Source: WJKQ01 sp043810515 | Lineage (GTDB): Bacteria > Patescibacteriota > Gracilibacteria > UBA1369 > LOWO2-01-FULL-3 | DNA length: 24,855 nt | Reading direction: 5' to 3' | Assembly: GCA_043810515.1 (NCBI GenBank) | Contig: JBDRNZ010000007.1 | Span: 1-24,855, forward strand | Shown here: in pieces, positions 1-6,618 of the stretch | How the letters are laid out: every line of letters starts with the position of its first letter | Numbering within the stretch: position 1 is the stretch's first letter | Program-made: the position numbers and the translations under genes | The notes under the pieces: model-generated | The model's input: the letters and a program-made list of their open reading frames with translations, nothing else | The model's database searches: none | What the model was told of the DNA's origin: nothing

Positions 1-10
1 TATTTATGTC

Positions 11-616
11 ATGAAATTTATGAAGTCTTTTTTGCTCGCGTCTTTGATTCTTTTCAATTTTGCCGTTTTCTCGCCGGTGGGTTTTGCGCAGGGCACGGTT
101 TTGCCTAATACACAGTTTGACCAGATGTCGGACTGTGAGAAGATCATGATTTATGTGAATGCGAATATAAAAAATACGACCGTTGAGGTAGAGGTTAAAA
201 ATGCGGCTGGCGTACCTCTTACTTCAGAAAATGGGGAGCCTTTGAAAGTTGAGGCTGATGGTCCTGGAATTAAAGATATAATTGCAGGCCGTGAAACCAT
301 ATCCGCGGGTCAGATTTATGGAATTGATAAAGATGTTAAATATACTGATATTCTCGGATGCGCCATAAAAACCGGTGATATAAAGCTCTGGATGGTGCCG
401 TTTTTTATAAGATATTTTCTTGAATTCGTGATTGGCATTGCCGGACTTGTTTCAGTTGGTGGAATAATCTATGGCGGGTATCTTTATCTGTTTGCCGGAC
501 TTTCCGATGATAAAGATAAAGGAAAAAGCGCTATCAAAAACAGCGTGATAGGTCTTGTTCTTACTTTGACTGCCTGGGGAATTGTGAATATCGTGATGGC
601 TCTTGTTACTGGTTAA
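11..616 (+). CDS. Secreted two-helix VirB2/TrbC-like (pilin-type) protein
   Basis: The 201-residue protein starts with a signal peptide (basic MKFMK, hydrophobic residues 7-24, likely cleavage after GFA around residue 26). A polar extracytoplasmic part (about 27-125) carries two cysteines, C42 and C117, which could pair. Two hydrophobic segments follow (about 132-162 and 176-199), joined by a short charged loop, SDDKDKGKSAIKN. This helix-loop-helix end, with a glycine-rich first helix (GIAGLVSVGGIIYGGY) and a lysine-rich cytoplasmic turn, is the pattern of VirB2/TrbC pilin-like proteins, which are abundant in CPR genomes. The long insert before the helices is larger than in a simple pilin. 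An alternative start lies at the second ATG (base 20). The promoter is outside the window. Its stop overlaps the convergent glycosyltransferase by 11 bases. Family assignment is inference; export and topology are visible. Confidence 0.72.
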   Translation: MKFMKSFLLASLILFNFAVFSPVGFAQGTVLPNTQFDQMSDCEKIMIYVNANIKNTTVEVEVKNAAGVPLTSENGEPLKVEADGPGIKDIIAGRETISAGQIYGIDKDVKYTDILGCAIKTGDIKLWMVPFFIRYFLEFVIGIAGLVSVGGIIYGGYLYLFAGLSDDKDKGKSAIKNSVIGLVLTLTAWGIVNIVMALVTG

Positions 617-1730
617 TTTCCTGCCAGTGAGCCCATTTTTCTCTGATGTAATCCATCATTTTCTTTTTGAAGGCTGTTTCATCAAATTCGTTCGCGTGAT
701 GTTTTATTTTTTCCGGAATAAAAGCTTTTTTCTCTTTCTGGTATCTCTCTATTGCGCCTGTCAGGTGTGCTGATGTCTGTTTTTCAAAAAATATTCCTGT
801 TTTTCCGTCAATTATTGTTTCTATCGCGCCGCCTTTTTCAAGGGCTATTACCGGCCGGCCTGAAGCCATTGCTTCAAGCGGGGTTATACCAAAATCCTCA
901 ACCTGCGGAAATATCAGAGCCTCGCATTCGCTGTAAAGATTTCTTAATTCTTTGTCCGAAACAAAACCGAGAAATTCTATGTTTCCCTTTGCCTGTTTTT
1001 TGAGATCGGTTTCAGAGATTCCTGTGCCGACTATTTTTAAGGGAAGGCCGGTTTTGTTGAATGTTTCCACTATCAGGTCGAATTTTTTGTAAGGAGTCAG
1101 GCGTCCGACCGCGAGAAAATATCCTTTTGTTTTATCGGCTACGCGGTATTTTCCACTTTGCATCATCGGATGTATCACGGACGATTGTCTGTTGTAATAT
1201 TTTTCGATTCGTCTTTTTGTTACCGAAGAATTCGCAATAAAATAATCCACTCTGTCCGCGGAAATTCTGTCCCACATTCTTAATTTGTGCATGCGTTTTT
1301 TGCCCCAATATTTTAAAATCGGATTCATTTTGTATTCGCGTATGTATGAATGCCAGTTGTCCCAGGCGTATCTCATTGGCGTGTGGCAATAGCATAGGTG
1401 CAGCGTTTCCGGTTTTGTAATTACTCCTTTCGCGCATGCGTGAGAGCTTGAAATGACGATGTCGAAACTGCTCAGATCAAAAAGTTCATAAGCGGAAGGC
1501 ATCAGACTTAAATATAGCTGATGGTGTCGTTTTGCGAATGGGAGATGCTGAATAAATGAAGTGGTTATGGCCGCGTCTTCAAATCCTTTTACAGCCGAGG
1601 TGTTGAATATTGATGCGAAAATTGGCGCGTCCGGGAACATTTTATGGAGCACGAGATTGACTTTTTCAGCTCCGCCCTGGGTTGTCATCCAGTCAAACAC
1701 CAGAGCTATTTTTGCTTTTGTCAGGCTCAT
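606..1730 (-). CDS. Glycosyltransferase family 4 (GT-B fold)
   Basis: This 374-residue protein has the normal length of a retaining GT4 enzyme, transferring a sugar from a nucleotide sugar to a lipid- or glycan-linked acceptor at the cytoplasmic membrane face. The N-terminal domain opens with a strand and a glycine loop (IALVFDW then GGAEK near residue 19). The C-terminal domain has FLAVGRLTPYKKFDLIVE and the nucleotide-sugar signature EDFGITPLEAMASGRPVIA, where E278 and E286 form the family's E-x7-E motif. It resembles GT4 mannosyl/rhamnosyl-type enzymes of polysaccharide assembly, but donor and acceptor cannot be read from sequence. It appears to be transcribed alone from a promoter that places the transcript start at or next to the ATG. 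Its 3' end overlaps the convergent pilin-like gene. Confidence 0.93.
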   Translation of the reverse strand: MSLTKAKIALVFDWMTTQGGAEKVNLVLHKMFPDAPIFASIFNTSAVKGFEDAAITTSFIQHLPFAKRHHQLYLSLMPSAYELFDLSSFDIVISSSHACAKGVITKPETLHLCYCHTPMRYAWDNWHSYIREYKMNPILKYWGKKRMHKLRMWDRISADRVDYFIANSSVTKRRIEKYYNRQSSVIHPMMQSGKYRVADKTKGYFLAVGRLTPYKKFDLIVETFNKTGLPLKIVGTGISETDLKKQAKGNIEFLGFVSDKELRNLYSECEALIFPQVEDFGITPLEAMASGRPVIALEKGGAIETIIDGKTGIFFEKQTSAHLTGAIERYQKEKKAFIPEKIKHHANEFDETAFKKKMMDYIREKWAHWQEINQ

Positions 1731-1736
1731 GCCTAT

Positions 1737-1765
1737 ATAGTACGTAATTTTTGACGTTTCTTCAA
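1737..1765 (-). promoter_or_regulatory. Sigma70-type promoter for the glycosyltransferase, probably leaderless
   Basis: Read on the minus strand, TTGAAG (1765-1760), a 17-base spacer and TACTAT (1742-1737) are followed by only six bases before the ATG at 1730. A start site seven bases after the -10 box would be the A of the start codon. No Shine-Dalgarno sequence is present. This is prediction from sequence pattern only. Confidence 0.5.
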
Positions 1766-1770
1766 CTGAG

Positions 1771-3051
1771 TTATTTTCCTACGGTGAAGGTTCCTTTTCC
1801 GGTGTAATCTTCAAGAGGATTTTTGCCTTTTTTGAAATGTTTTTCTTCGGTTTCTTCCGGCTGTGGGTTTTCAGGCTTTGGAACTATAAGTGTCTTTCCT
1901 TCTTTTTCCAGCTGTTTTTCTATCATTTTTCTGACCTTTTGCTGCATTTCTTTTTCCTCCGTGTATTTTGCGATTATATTTTTTTGTTTTTCCGAAAGTT
2001 CATCGTGCGATTTAAAAACTGTTCCAATAATTTTTTTGTAAGGATTTTTGTCGTCAAGCTTGTCCTCCGCTTTTGCCCTGAAAAGTTTCACAACGTTATT
2101 GTCCGGATCCCTTTCCAAAAGTCTCTGACAAATGTGCATTACGTCAACGTACCTTTTTTCGTTGAACCACATTCCCAAAAGTTCTATAACAATGTCCTCG
2201 TCTTTTTTTGTCATTGTTGATTTGGATTTTTCCGAAATGTCGGTCGAGAGAATCAGATTTCCAGATGATCTGCTTAAAAGGTATCTCAAATACAAATATC
2301 CTAGGATGACAAATATCAATACCGGAATCAATACGTTGAACTGTAGAAGAAAGTTGTATGAGGCGTGCATAAGAATTGCTATGAAGAGACCTTTTGTTAC
2401 CATTTTCTGCTGATATGCGCGGCTCAGAGGAATATTGAAAATTCTTGCTATTATTCTTGCGCTTATTGAATTTTTTCCCGCAAGTTTTTTCTGTTTGCTT
2501 ATATCGATTGAAAATTTTCCTATTCCATAATAATAACCAAAGACTCCCGAAAAAATCATATGAGCGCAGGCCGTGAAAACGGATCTGAATATATACATTC
2601 CCGTGAGTTCTCCAAGGCTTATCAACGGCCAGAATTGGAATAGATAATAAATATTTTCCGTGAAAGAAAAACCGAGTGCCGCCGCGATGCTGTACTTCAT
2701 CGCGTCTCCGATTTTTTTTATGAGAACTGTTCTTCTGTCTACAGCTGTTATTACGTAATGTTTTATTATTTCCTCCATTGCGCCGAAAAGCACAAACATT
2801 GCGATGAACATTGTGCTTTGAGTGGTGATGTTTTCCTCTATGAATGTTGCCAGATTAAAGCTCGGAAAAATATCCCATACGTATTGCAGGCCGAGAAGCG
2901 CCGGCGCCGTAAGGCAGCCAAGCCCGAATACAAGTGCGACCGTGCCTTTACTCTGTTCTTTTTTTCTGAATAGTATGTAGAGCCATATCGCAACAGGTAT
3001 TGATGCGAATAAAGTTGATATCCCTAGAAGTACGAATGGATTTTCAAACAT
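1771..3051 (-). CDS. PrsW-family intramembrane protease with cytosolic helical tail
   Basis: Residues 1-265 form a polytopic membrane domain with the four conserved PrsW blocks: EEIIK (E93, E94, K97), GFSFTENIYY (E132, N133), a helix with H164 (ACAHMIFSG) and a helix with H229 (LMHASYNF). PrsW proteins are glutamic-type membrane proteases; Bacillus PrsW makes the first cut in the anti-sigma factor RsiW. The C-terminal cytosolic part (about 275-426) has a TPR-like helical stretch (about 285-335), a charged coil and a Pro/Lys-rich end, extra to the minimal family core. The gene is last in a minus-strand cluster, 20 bases after the STAS gene and downstream of the RsbW-like gene, so its substrate may belong to that regulatory system (inference). 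All putative catalytic residues are present, so I expect an active enzyme. Confidence 0.88.
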   Translation of the reverse strand: MFENPFVLLGISTLFASIPVAIWLYILFRKKEQSKGTVALVFGLGCLTAPALLGLQYVWDIFPSFNLATFIEENITTQSTMFIAMFVLFGAMEEIIKHYVITAVDRRTVLIKKIGDAMKYSIAAALGFSFTENIYYLFQFWPLISLGELTGMYIFRSVFTACAHMIFSGVFGYYYGIGKFSIDISKQKKLAGKNSISARIIARIFNIPLSRAYQQKMVTKGLFIAILMHASYNFLLQFNVLIPVLIFVILGYLYLRYLLSRSSGNLILSTDISEKSKSTMTKKDEDIVIELLGMWFNEKRYVDVMHICQRLLERDPDNNVVKLFRAKAEDKLDDKNPYKKIIGTVFKSHDELSEKQKNIIAKYTEEKEMQQKVRKMIEKQLEKEGKTLIVPKPENPQPEETEEKHFKKGKNPLEDYTGKGTFTVGK

Positions 3052-3071
3052 CGGCTCATTTTTCTATTATT

Positions 3072-3761
3072 TTATTTATCGAATTTGTATGTTGACTCCT
3101 CTTCTGTTGATGGTTGTGCCGGCGGAGTTTGTGGGGCTGCTGGGGTTGCTGGTGCGGAAGGTTCAGGAGTTTCGGGAATTTGAGGAGTTTCGGGAGGAGC
3201 TAGTGTTGGAGCTGGTGCTGGTGCTGCCGGTGCTATTTCTATCGGTTCCTCAGCTGGTTTTTCGGCTGGTTTTTCCGGTGTTTCCACTGGAGCCGGGGCA
3301 GGTTCTGCGGGTGCAGGTGCTTCTACTGGAGTAGCCGGAGCTGGTGTAGGTTCTGCTGCCGGAGCAGCTGGGGCTGCCGGAGTAGCTGGAGCAGCCGGGG
3401 CTGCGGTTTCGCTTGATAAGGCAGCTTTTGCCATGTCAACTGTGTCAAAATTTTGTATCAACTGTGTAAGTCCCACTACCTGCAATATATCTACGATATT
3501 TGGCTTTGCTTTTGCAATTGCCACCTTTCCTCCCAATTCTGTTATTTTTCCATATAAATCCGTCATGTAGCCTATGGATTTACTGTTCATATAATCCAGT
3601 TTTTCAAGGTCAAAGACTAATTTCAGACCTTTTGGATTGCTTTCCACTACTTTGTATAGTTCCTGGATTTTTTCGTCCACGTTGCTTTCGTCAAGCTGTC
3701 CTGAAATGTGGGCGATTTTTATTCCATTTGAATCTTCGATACTTATGTTTGCTTCTGTCAT
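3072..3761 (-). CDS. STAS-domain anti-sigma factor antagonist with long Pro/Ala-rich tail
   Basis: Residues 1-115 are a STAS domain of RsbV/SpoIIAA type: a beta-strand start, then DLEKLDYMNSKSIGYM, in which S60 is at the serine that partner kinases phosphorylate. Residues 116-229 are a low-complexity tail of Ala, Pro, Glu and Thr (APAAPATPAAP-type repeats, then PAEKPAEEP-type), ending in the ordered-looking YKFDK. An RsbV is normally about 110 residues, so the tail doubles the protein. The RsbW-like partner lies six bases upstream and PrsW 20 bases downstream, indicating one operon. Expected role: bind the RsbW-like kinase when unphosphorylated and so release whatever that kinase holds. Function of the tail is unknown; it may be a spacer or a partner-binding arm. 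STAS assignment is firm; pathway output is inferred. Confidence 0.9.
   Translation of the reverse strand: MTEANISIEDSNGIKIAHISGQLDESNVDEKIQELYKVVESNPKGLKLVFDLEKLDYMNSKSIGYMTDLYGKITELGGKVAIAKAKPNIVDILQVVGLTQLIQNFDTVDMAKAALSSETAAPAAPATPAAPAAPAAEPTPAPATPVEAPAPAEPAPAPVETPEKPAEKPAEEPIEIAPAAPAPAPTLAPPETPQIPETPEPSAPATPAAPQTPPAQPSTEEESTYKFDK
3075..3416 (-). repeat. Low-complexity Ala/Pro/Glu-coding repeat tract
   Basis: This stretch encodes the tail of the STAS protein. It is built from degenerate short units such as GCN-CCN-GCN, visible on the plus strand as repeated ggagc, ggctgc and ggagta words. It is far more repetitive and G/C-skewed than the STAS part. Such tracts tend to change length by slippage or recombination between strains. 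Confidence 0.75.
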
Positions 3762-3767
3762 GATATT

Positions 3768-4298
3768 TTATTGATTAAGTGTTATATGAGTTTTATTCGT
3801 TTCGGGGATTCCTTCGGTATTGTATCTTGCATCTTTCAGATATTTTTTGACTGTGACTTTCAATCCGCCCTCAGGCCGGTCCTCGAATTTTATTTCATCC
3901 GTCCATTCTCCCACTATTTTTACGAGTCCTCTTCCTCTTATTCCGGTGAACGCGTATCCCGGGGCTCTTCTTTCTTCGTAGAGTTTCTGCATCTGCGCTG
4001 ATGATATTTTGCCTTTGCCCGTACCGGTGTCCTCAACCGTTATTTCCAACGAAATATCTTTTGTATGAGTGAAGATGATTCTTATTTCGCTGCCTGGAGC
4101 TGATCCGTATTCAATTGCGTTGTTGCAGAGTTCATCCACTACCGATTGAAATCTAAATGCCCATTTTTCAGGGAAATTGGTAGTGTTCTTTATCATCGTT
4201 AGCGTAAAATCTCTTATTCCGGACATGAAATATGCGTTTGTCGGAAGAGTGATTGTTATTTTTGTTTTTTCCGGGTTTTTGTTTGTATTTTGTTCCAT
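3768..4298 (-). CDS. RsbW/SpoIIAB-like serine kinase or anti-sigma factor (GHKL ATPase)
   Basis: The 176-residue protein has the compact HATPase_c_2 fold of anti-sigma regulatory kinases. Visible motifs are the N-box DELCNNAIEYGS (E56, N59/N60), the G1 box EDTGTGKG (D90) and the G2 box GIRGRGL (119-125), all needed to bind Mg-ATP. There is no sensor or histidine-phosphotransfer domain, which separates it from histidine kinases. Such proteins phosphorylate a STAS partner on serine and sequester a sigma factor or other target. The STAS gene begins six bases downstream. About 20 extra residues (157-176) follow the fold. An exact-consensus promoter lies immediately upstream, so this gene leads an RsbW-STAS-PrsW unit. 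No sigma factor is in the window, so the released target is unknown. Confidence 0.88.
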   Translation of the reverse strand: MEQNTNKNPEKTKITITLPTNAYFMSGIRDFTLTMIKNTTNFPEKWAFRFQSVVDELCNNAIEYGSAPGSEIRIIFTHTKDISLEITVEDTGTGKGKISSAQMQKLYEERRAPGYAFTGIRGRGLVKIVGEWTDEIKFEDRPEGGLKVTVKKYLKDARYNTEGIPETNKTHITLNQ

Positions 4299-4322
4299 TT
4301 TTAAATCAGTTTCTGTTGTTTT

Positions 4323-4351
4323 ATTATATCAGAACATTACTCTTGTGTCAA
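4323..4351 (-). promoter_or_regulatory. Perfect-consensus sigma70 promoter for the RsbW-STAS-PrsW operon
   Basis: On the minus strand TTGACA (4351-4346), exactly 17 bases, then TATAAT (4328-4323): an exact match to the housekeeping consensus in both boxes. The expected start is near 4316, giving an A-rich leader of about 18 bases with no Shine-Dalgarno before the ATG at 4298. The -35 box overlaps the stop codon of the chorismate mutase gene, so the regulatory genes can be transcribed independently of it. Confidence 0.75.
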
Positions 4352-4587
4352 AGCTCCCGCTGGGCTTTGCGCGATTCTTCAAGGATTGTTTTGAATATAT
4401 TTTTTTCAAATTCTGTTTCGAGAGATGACATTACATGAGCCTCTCTTTCTTGGTCCTCGACGGGTGAATTATAATTTTTCTTGATTTCTCCTATTTTACG
4501 GACTTCTTTGAGTCTTTTTCTCAGATTTTTCGAGATTATTTTGTCGATTTTATCTATCTTTTTCCGTGTTTTTGCTAATTTATCCAT
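4348..4587 (-). CDS. Chorismate mutase, AroQ-type, stand-alone
   Basis: This 79-residue all-helical protein matches the AroQ chorismate mutase domain (chorismate to prephenate, entry to Phe and Tyr). Aligned by eye to the E. coli P-protein mutase domain, every active-site residue is kept: R8 (R11), R25 (R28), K36 (K39), D45 (D48), R48 (R51), E49 (E52), S72 (S84) and Q76 (Q88). The linker before the last helix is about nine residues shorter. The core reads TRKKIDKIDKIISKNL and VRKIGEIKKNY. No prephenate dehydratase or dehydrogenase domain is attached and none is nearby. It precedes the RsbW-like gene by 49 bases, but that gap holds a strong separate promoter. It is divergent from rpsB. The domain call is strong; metabolic role depends on genes outside the window. 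Confidence 0.9.
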   Translation of the reverse strand: MDKLAKTRKKIDKIDKIISKNLRKRLKEVRKIGEIKKNYNSPVEDQEREAHVMSSLETEFEKNIFKTILEESRKAQREL

Positions 4588-4630
4588 TCTTTTGAAATAT
4601 TTTTACTTGCTTTTGCGGGGAGTTTTCATT

Positions 4631-4659
4631 AGATTACCGCTGAAAACTTTATAATTCAA
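4631..4659 (-). promoter_or_regulatory. Candidate promoter for chorismate mutase, overlapping the rpsB promoter
   Basis: On the minus strand TTGAAT (4659-4654), 17 bases, then TAATCT (4636-4631). The -35 box shares bases with the rpsB -10 box on the other strand, so the two promoters would exclude each other. The leader would be about 40 bases without a clear Shine-Dalgarno. Confidence 0.4.
4650..4655 (+). promoter_or_regulatory. -10 box of the rpsB promoter
   Basis: A perfect TATAAT lies 16 bases before the rpsB ATG. No good -35 box is found 16-18 bases upstream. The resulting leader would be about 10 bases, too short for a normal Shine-Dalgarno, and none is seen. Confidence 0.45.
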
Positions 4660-4671
4660 GTTTGACGTATT

Positions 4672-5358
4672 ATGGATCAGAAGCTTGCAAAAGAAATGTT
4701 TGATAACGTAGTCCACGTTGGACATCATACCCAGAAATGGAATCCTCGCATGAAAAAGTTTCTTTATGGCGACGAGGGTGGTGTTCATATTATAAACCTT
4801 GAGAAAACTCTCACGGGTCTTGATTTGGCTTTGAGCTTTATGTCAAAAATTATTTCTGAAGGAAAGACTATTTTGTTTGTAAGCACGAAGCCTCAGGCCG
4901 TAAATCTTGTTGAGGATCTTGCAAGTAACTGCAATATGCCATATGTGACATCCAAATGGATTCCAGGACTTATTACGAATTTTTCAACTATCAAGCGAAG
5001 AATAAAATATCTGGCCGACCTGAAAGAGCAGGAGGCTTCTGGTGAATTCGAAAAATACACAAAAAAAGAAGCTTCAAGTCTCAGAAAGATGATTGAAAAG
5101 CTTGAAATGTCACTGGGTGGAGTTCAAAATCTAAAATCCGAACCCGATGCAGTTTTTGTAGTTGATGTTGTCAGAGATCTGATTGTGGTAAAAGAAGCAA
5201 ATAAGGTGCATATTCCTGTGGTTGCTCTTGTTGATTCAAATTCCGATCCGACTCTTATAGATTACCCTATTCCTGCAAACGACGATGCCCTAAAGTCTTT
5301 ATCGTATCTGCTTGGCAAAATTCAGGAAATTTTGAAAAAGTCTAAAACAAAAAAATAA
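4672..5358 (+). CDS. rpsB: 30S ribosomal protein S2
   Basis: The 228-residue protein has the typical S2 order: HVGHHTQKWNPRMKKFLYG near the N-terminus (family HFGHxTxxWNPKM), GVHIINLEKTL, the strand TILFVSTKPQA, and the C-terminal AVFVVDVVRDLIVVKEANK followed by IPVVALVDSNSDP and IDYPIPANDDA. S2 binds 16S rRNA at the back of the 30S head-body junction and is needed for S1 docking. The segment usually written RWLGGxLTNF is SKWIPGLITNF here, a divergent form. The start is fixed by the family N-terminus and the nearby -10 box. Its stop overlaps the ATG of the next gene by one base (TAATG), suggesting translational coupling. Confidence 0.97.
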   Translation: MDQKLAKEMFDNVVHVGHHTQKWNPRMKKFLYGDEGGVHIINLEKTLTGLDLALSFMSKIISEGKTILFVSTKPQAVNLVEDLASNCNMPYVTSKWIPGLITNFSTIKRRIKYLADLKEQEASGEFEKYTKKEASSLRKMIEKLEMSLGGVQNLKSEPDAVFVVDVVRDLIVVKEANKVHIPVVALVDSNSDPTLIDYPIPANDDALKSLSYLLGKIQEILKKSKTKK

Positions 5359-5780
5359 TGCCTGAGAATGACAGGAAATGGGCAATGAGTTGCTATGTTC
5401 CCATTTTCAATATTATATTCTGCGTTTTTGTTTCTGTCAGAAAAGCGGACAGCAGATTTTGCCGATTTCATGCAAGACAGGGTCTTATACTTTTTTTCCT
5501 GTGGTTTTTAACGATTATAGTGGCCCTTATCAGTCAGACTTTAAGTTTGATGTTATGGGGAGTTGTGTTACTTTTACATGGTGCGGGAGCTTTTATCGCT
5601 TATACTAATAAAGAAACTAAAATTCCCGTGATCGGACACTTTGCTGCGATGATACCGGAATTTTATATTTTCACTCTTCTGACCGGAAAAAAGCCCGAAT
5701 CCGCCTGGCTTAACCCTGAGAATGTACCAGACGGCGGTACCGGGGGAACCGGTAGTGGAACAGATCAAAATTTGAAATAA
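5358..5780 (+). CDS. Small membrane protein, Tic20/DUF4870-like
   Basis: The 140-residue protein has four hydrophobic helices (about 12-28, 43-60, 63-82 and 92-110). It has the pattern of the Tic20/DUF4870 family: an initial SCYVPIFNII helix, the conserved RFHARQGLIL before helix 2, and a PVIGHFA helix at the end. The C-terminal 30 residues are polar and Gly/Thr-rich. The family's biochemical role in bacteria is unknown; plant Tic20 is a protein-import channel component, a distant comparison only. It sits between rpsB and tsf, coupled to rpsB by a one-base overlap and 22 bases before tsf, breaking the usual rpsB-tsf pair. Family call is moderate; the reading frame is secure from spacing and composition. 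Confidence 0.78.
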   Translation: MPENDRKWAMSCYVPIFNIIFCVFVSVRKADSRFCRFHARQGLILFFLWFLTIIVALISQTLSLMLWGVVLLLHGAGAFIAYTNKETKIPVIGHFAAMIPEFYIFTLLTGKKPESAWLNPENVPDGGTGGTGSGTDQNLK

Positions 5781-5802
5781 TTATTATTTAATTTTATGTA
5801 TT

Positions 5803-6576
5803 ATGGAGATAACTATTGATCAGATCAAGGACCTGAGGGAGCGGACCGGAGTCTCTATGACTGCGTGCAAAAAAGCGCTTGAAGAAGCCGGCGGCGATTT
5901 CGATAAGGCGGTTGATGTTTTGAGAAAAACAGGAGAAGCAAAGGCCTTGGATCGTGCTGCGCGACATACTTCAAACGGAGTTGTGGCTGTTAAATCCGAG
6001 GACGGAAAATCTGCTATGGTTGAGTTGCAGTGTGAAACCGATTTTGTCGCGAAGAGCGATGATTTTATTAAGGTTGCCGAGACTATTGCAGATAAATTAT
6101 TAAAGGGTGAAATTAAGCCTGAGGATAGAGATGTGCCTGAGATAAAGGAAGCAGGTATGAAGTTGGGCGAAAACATAAAAATTGCGAATATGTCTTTGGT
6201 TGAGGGGAAAACTCTGGGCGACTATGTTCATTCGAACAGAAAAATTGGAGTTGTTGTTTCTCTTGAAGGAGGAAGTCCGGAACTTGCCCGCGAAATTGCG
6301 ATGCACGTTGCCGCGACAAATCCTGAAGTCATAAAACCGGATGAAGTAGAACGGGCTCTCGTTGATAAGGAAAAAGAGATATGGACGGATCAATTGAAAA
6401 ATGAGGGGAAGCCCGCGGAAATTATTGAAAAAATAATGATGGGCAAGGAGAAAAAATTCCGAGAAGAAAATGCCCTGATTTCGCAATGTTTTGTGAAAAA
6501 TCCGGAAAAAACCGTGCAGCAGCTTCTTAATGAGGCCAGCGCGACGGTCAATGAGTTTAGGAGGTTTGCTATTTAG
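5803..6576 (+). CDS. tsf: Elongation factor Ts
   Basis: EF-Ts exchanges GDP for GTP on EF-Tu. Residues 1-45 form the UBA-like domain (IKDLRERTGVSMTACKKAL, then GGDFDKAVDVLRKTG). The EF-Tu contact motif TDFVA is at 79-83, within CETDFVAKSDDF. The core continues through MHVAATNPEVI, and the C-terminal part has the family pattern LISQCFVKNPEKTVQQLL, followed by a short end. At 257 residues it is slightly shorter than the E. coli protein (283) but has both core parts. It follows the Tic20-like gene by 22 AT-rich bases without a Shine-Dalgarno. A TTGAAA lies over the previous stop, but no convincing -10 box goes with it, so co-transcription from rpsB is the simplest reading. Confidence 0.97.
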   Translation: MEITIDQIKDLRERTGVSMTACKKALEEAGGDFDKAVDVLRKTGEAKALDRAARHTSNGVVAVKSEDGKSAMVELQCETDFVAKSDDFIKVAETIADKLLKGEIKPEDRDVPEIKEAGMKLGENIKIANMSLVEGKTLGDYVHSNRKIGVVVSLEGGSPELAREIAMHVAATNPEVIKPDEVERALVDKEKEIWTDQLKNEGKPAEIIEKIMMGKEKKFREENALISQCFVKNPEKTVQQLLNEASATVNEFRRFAI

Positions 6577-6618
6577 CCTGAGTTGTGGCATAGTAGGTTC
6601 CCTTTAAGGGGTTTTAGC

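Noticed and set aside
3089..3334. Plus-strand open frame opposite the STAS tail
   Set aside because: It is the antisense of a repetitive Pro/Ala tract, giving a Leu/Val/Glu repeat with no start signal or family pattern.
5772..5800. Separate tsf promoter with TTGAAA at 5772
   Set aside because: The hexamer at the right distance (TATGTA) is a poor -10 box, so transcription from the rpsB promoter is simpler.
6583..6618. Upstream TTG start giving a 12-residue longer RibBA
   Set aside because: The added residues (MWHSRFPLRGFS) match nothing in the family, and ATG 6619 has AAGGGG at a proper distance.
6577..6618. Possible FMN riboswitch before ribBA
   Set aside because: The gap is only 42 bases, far too short for an FMN aptamer, and shows none of its conserved segments.
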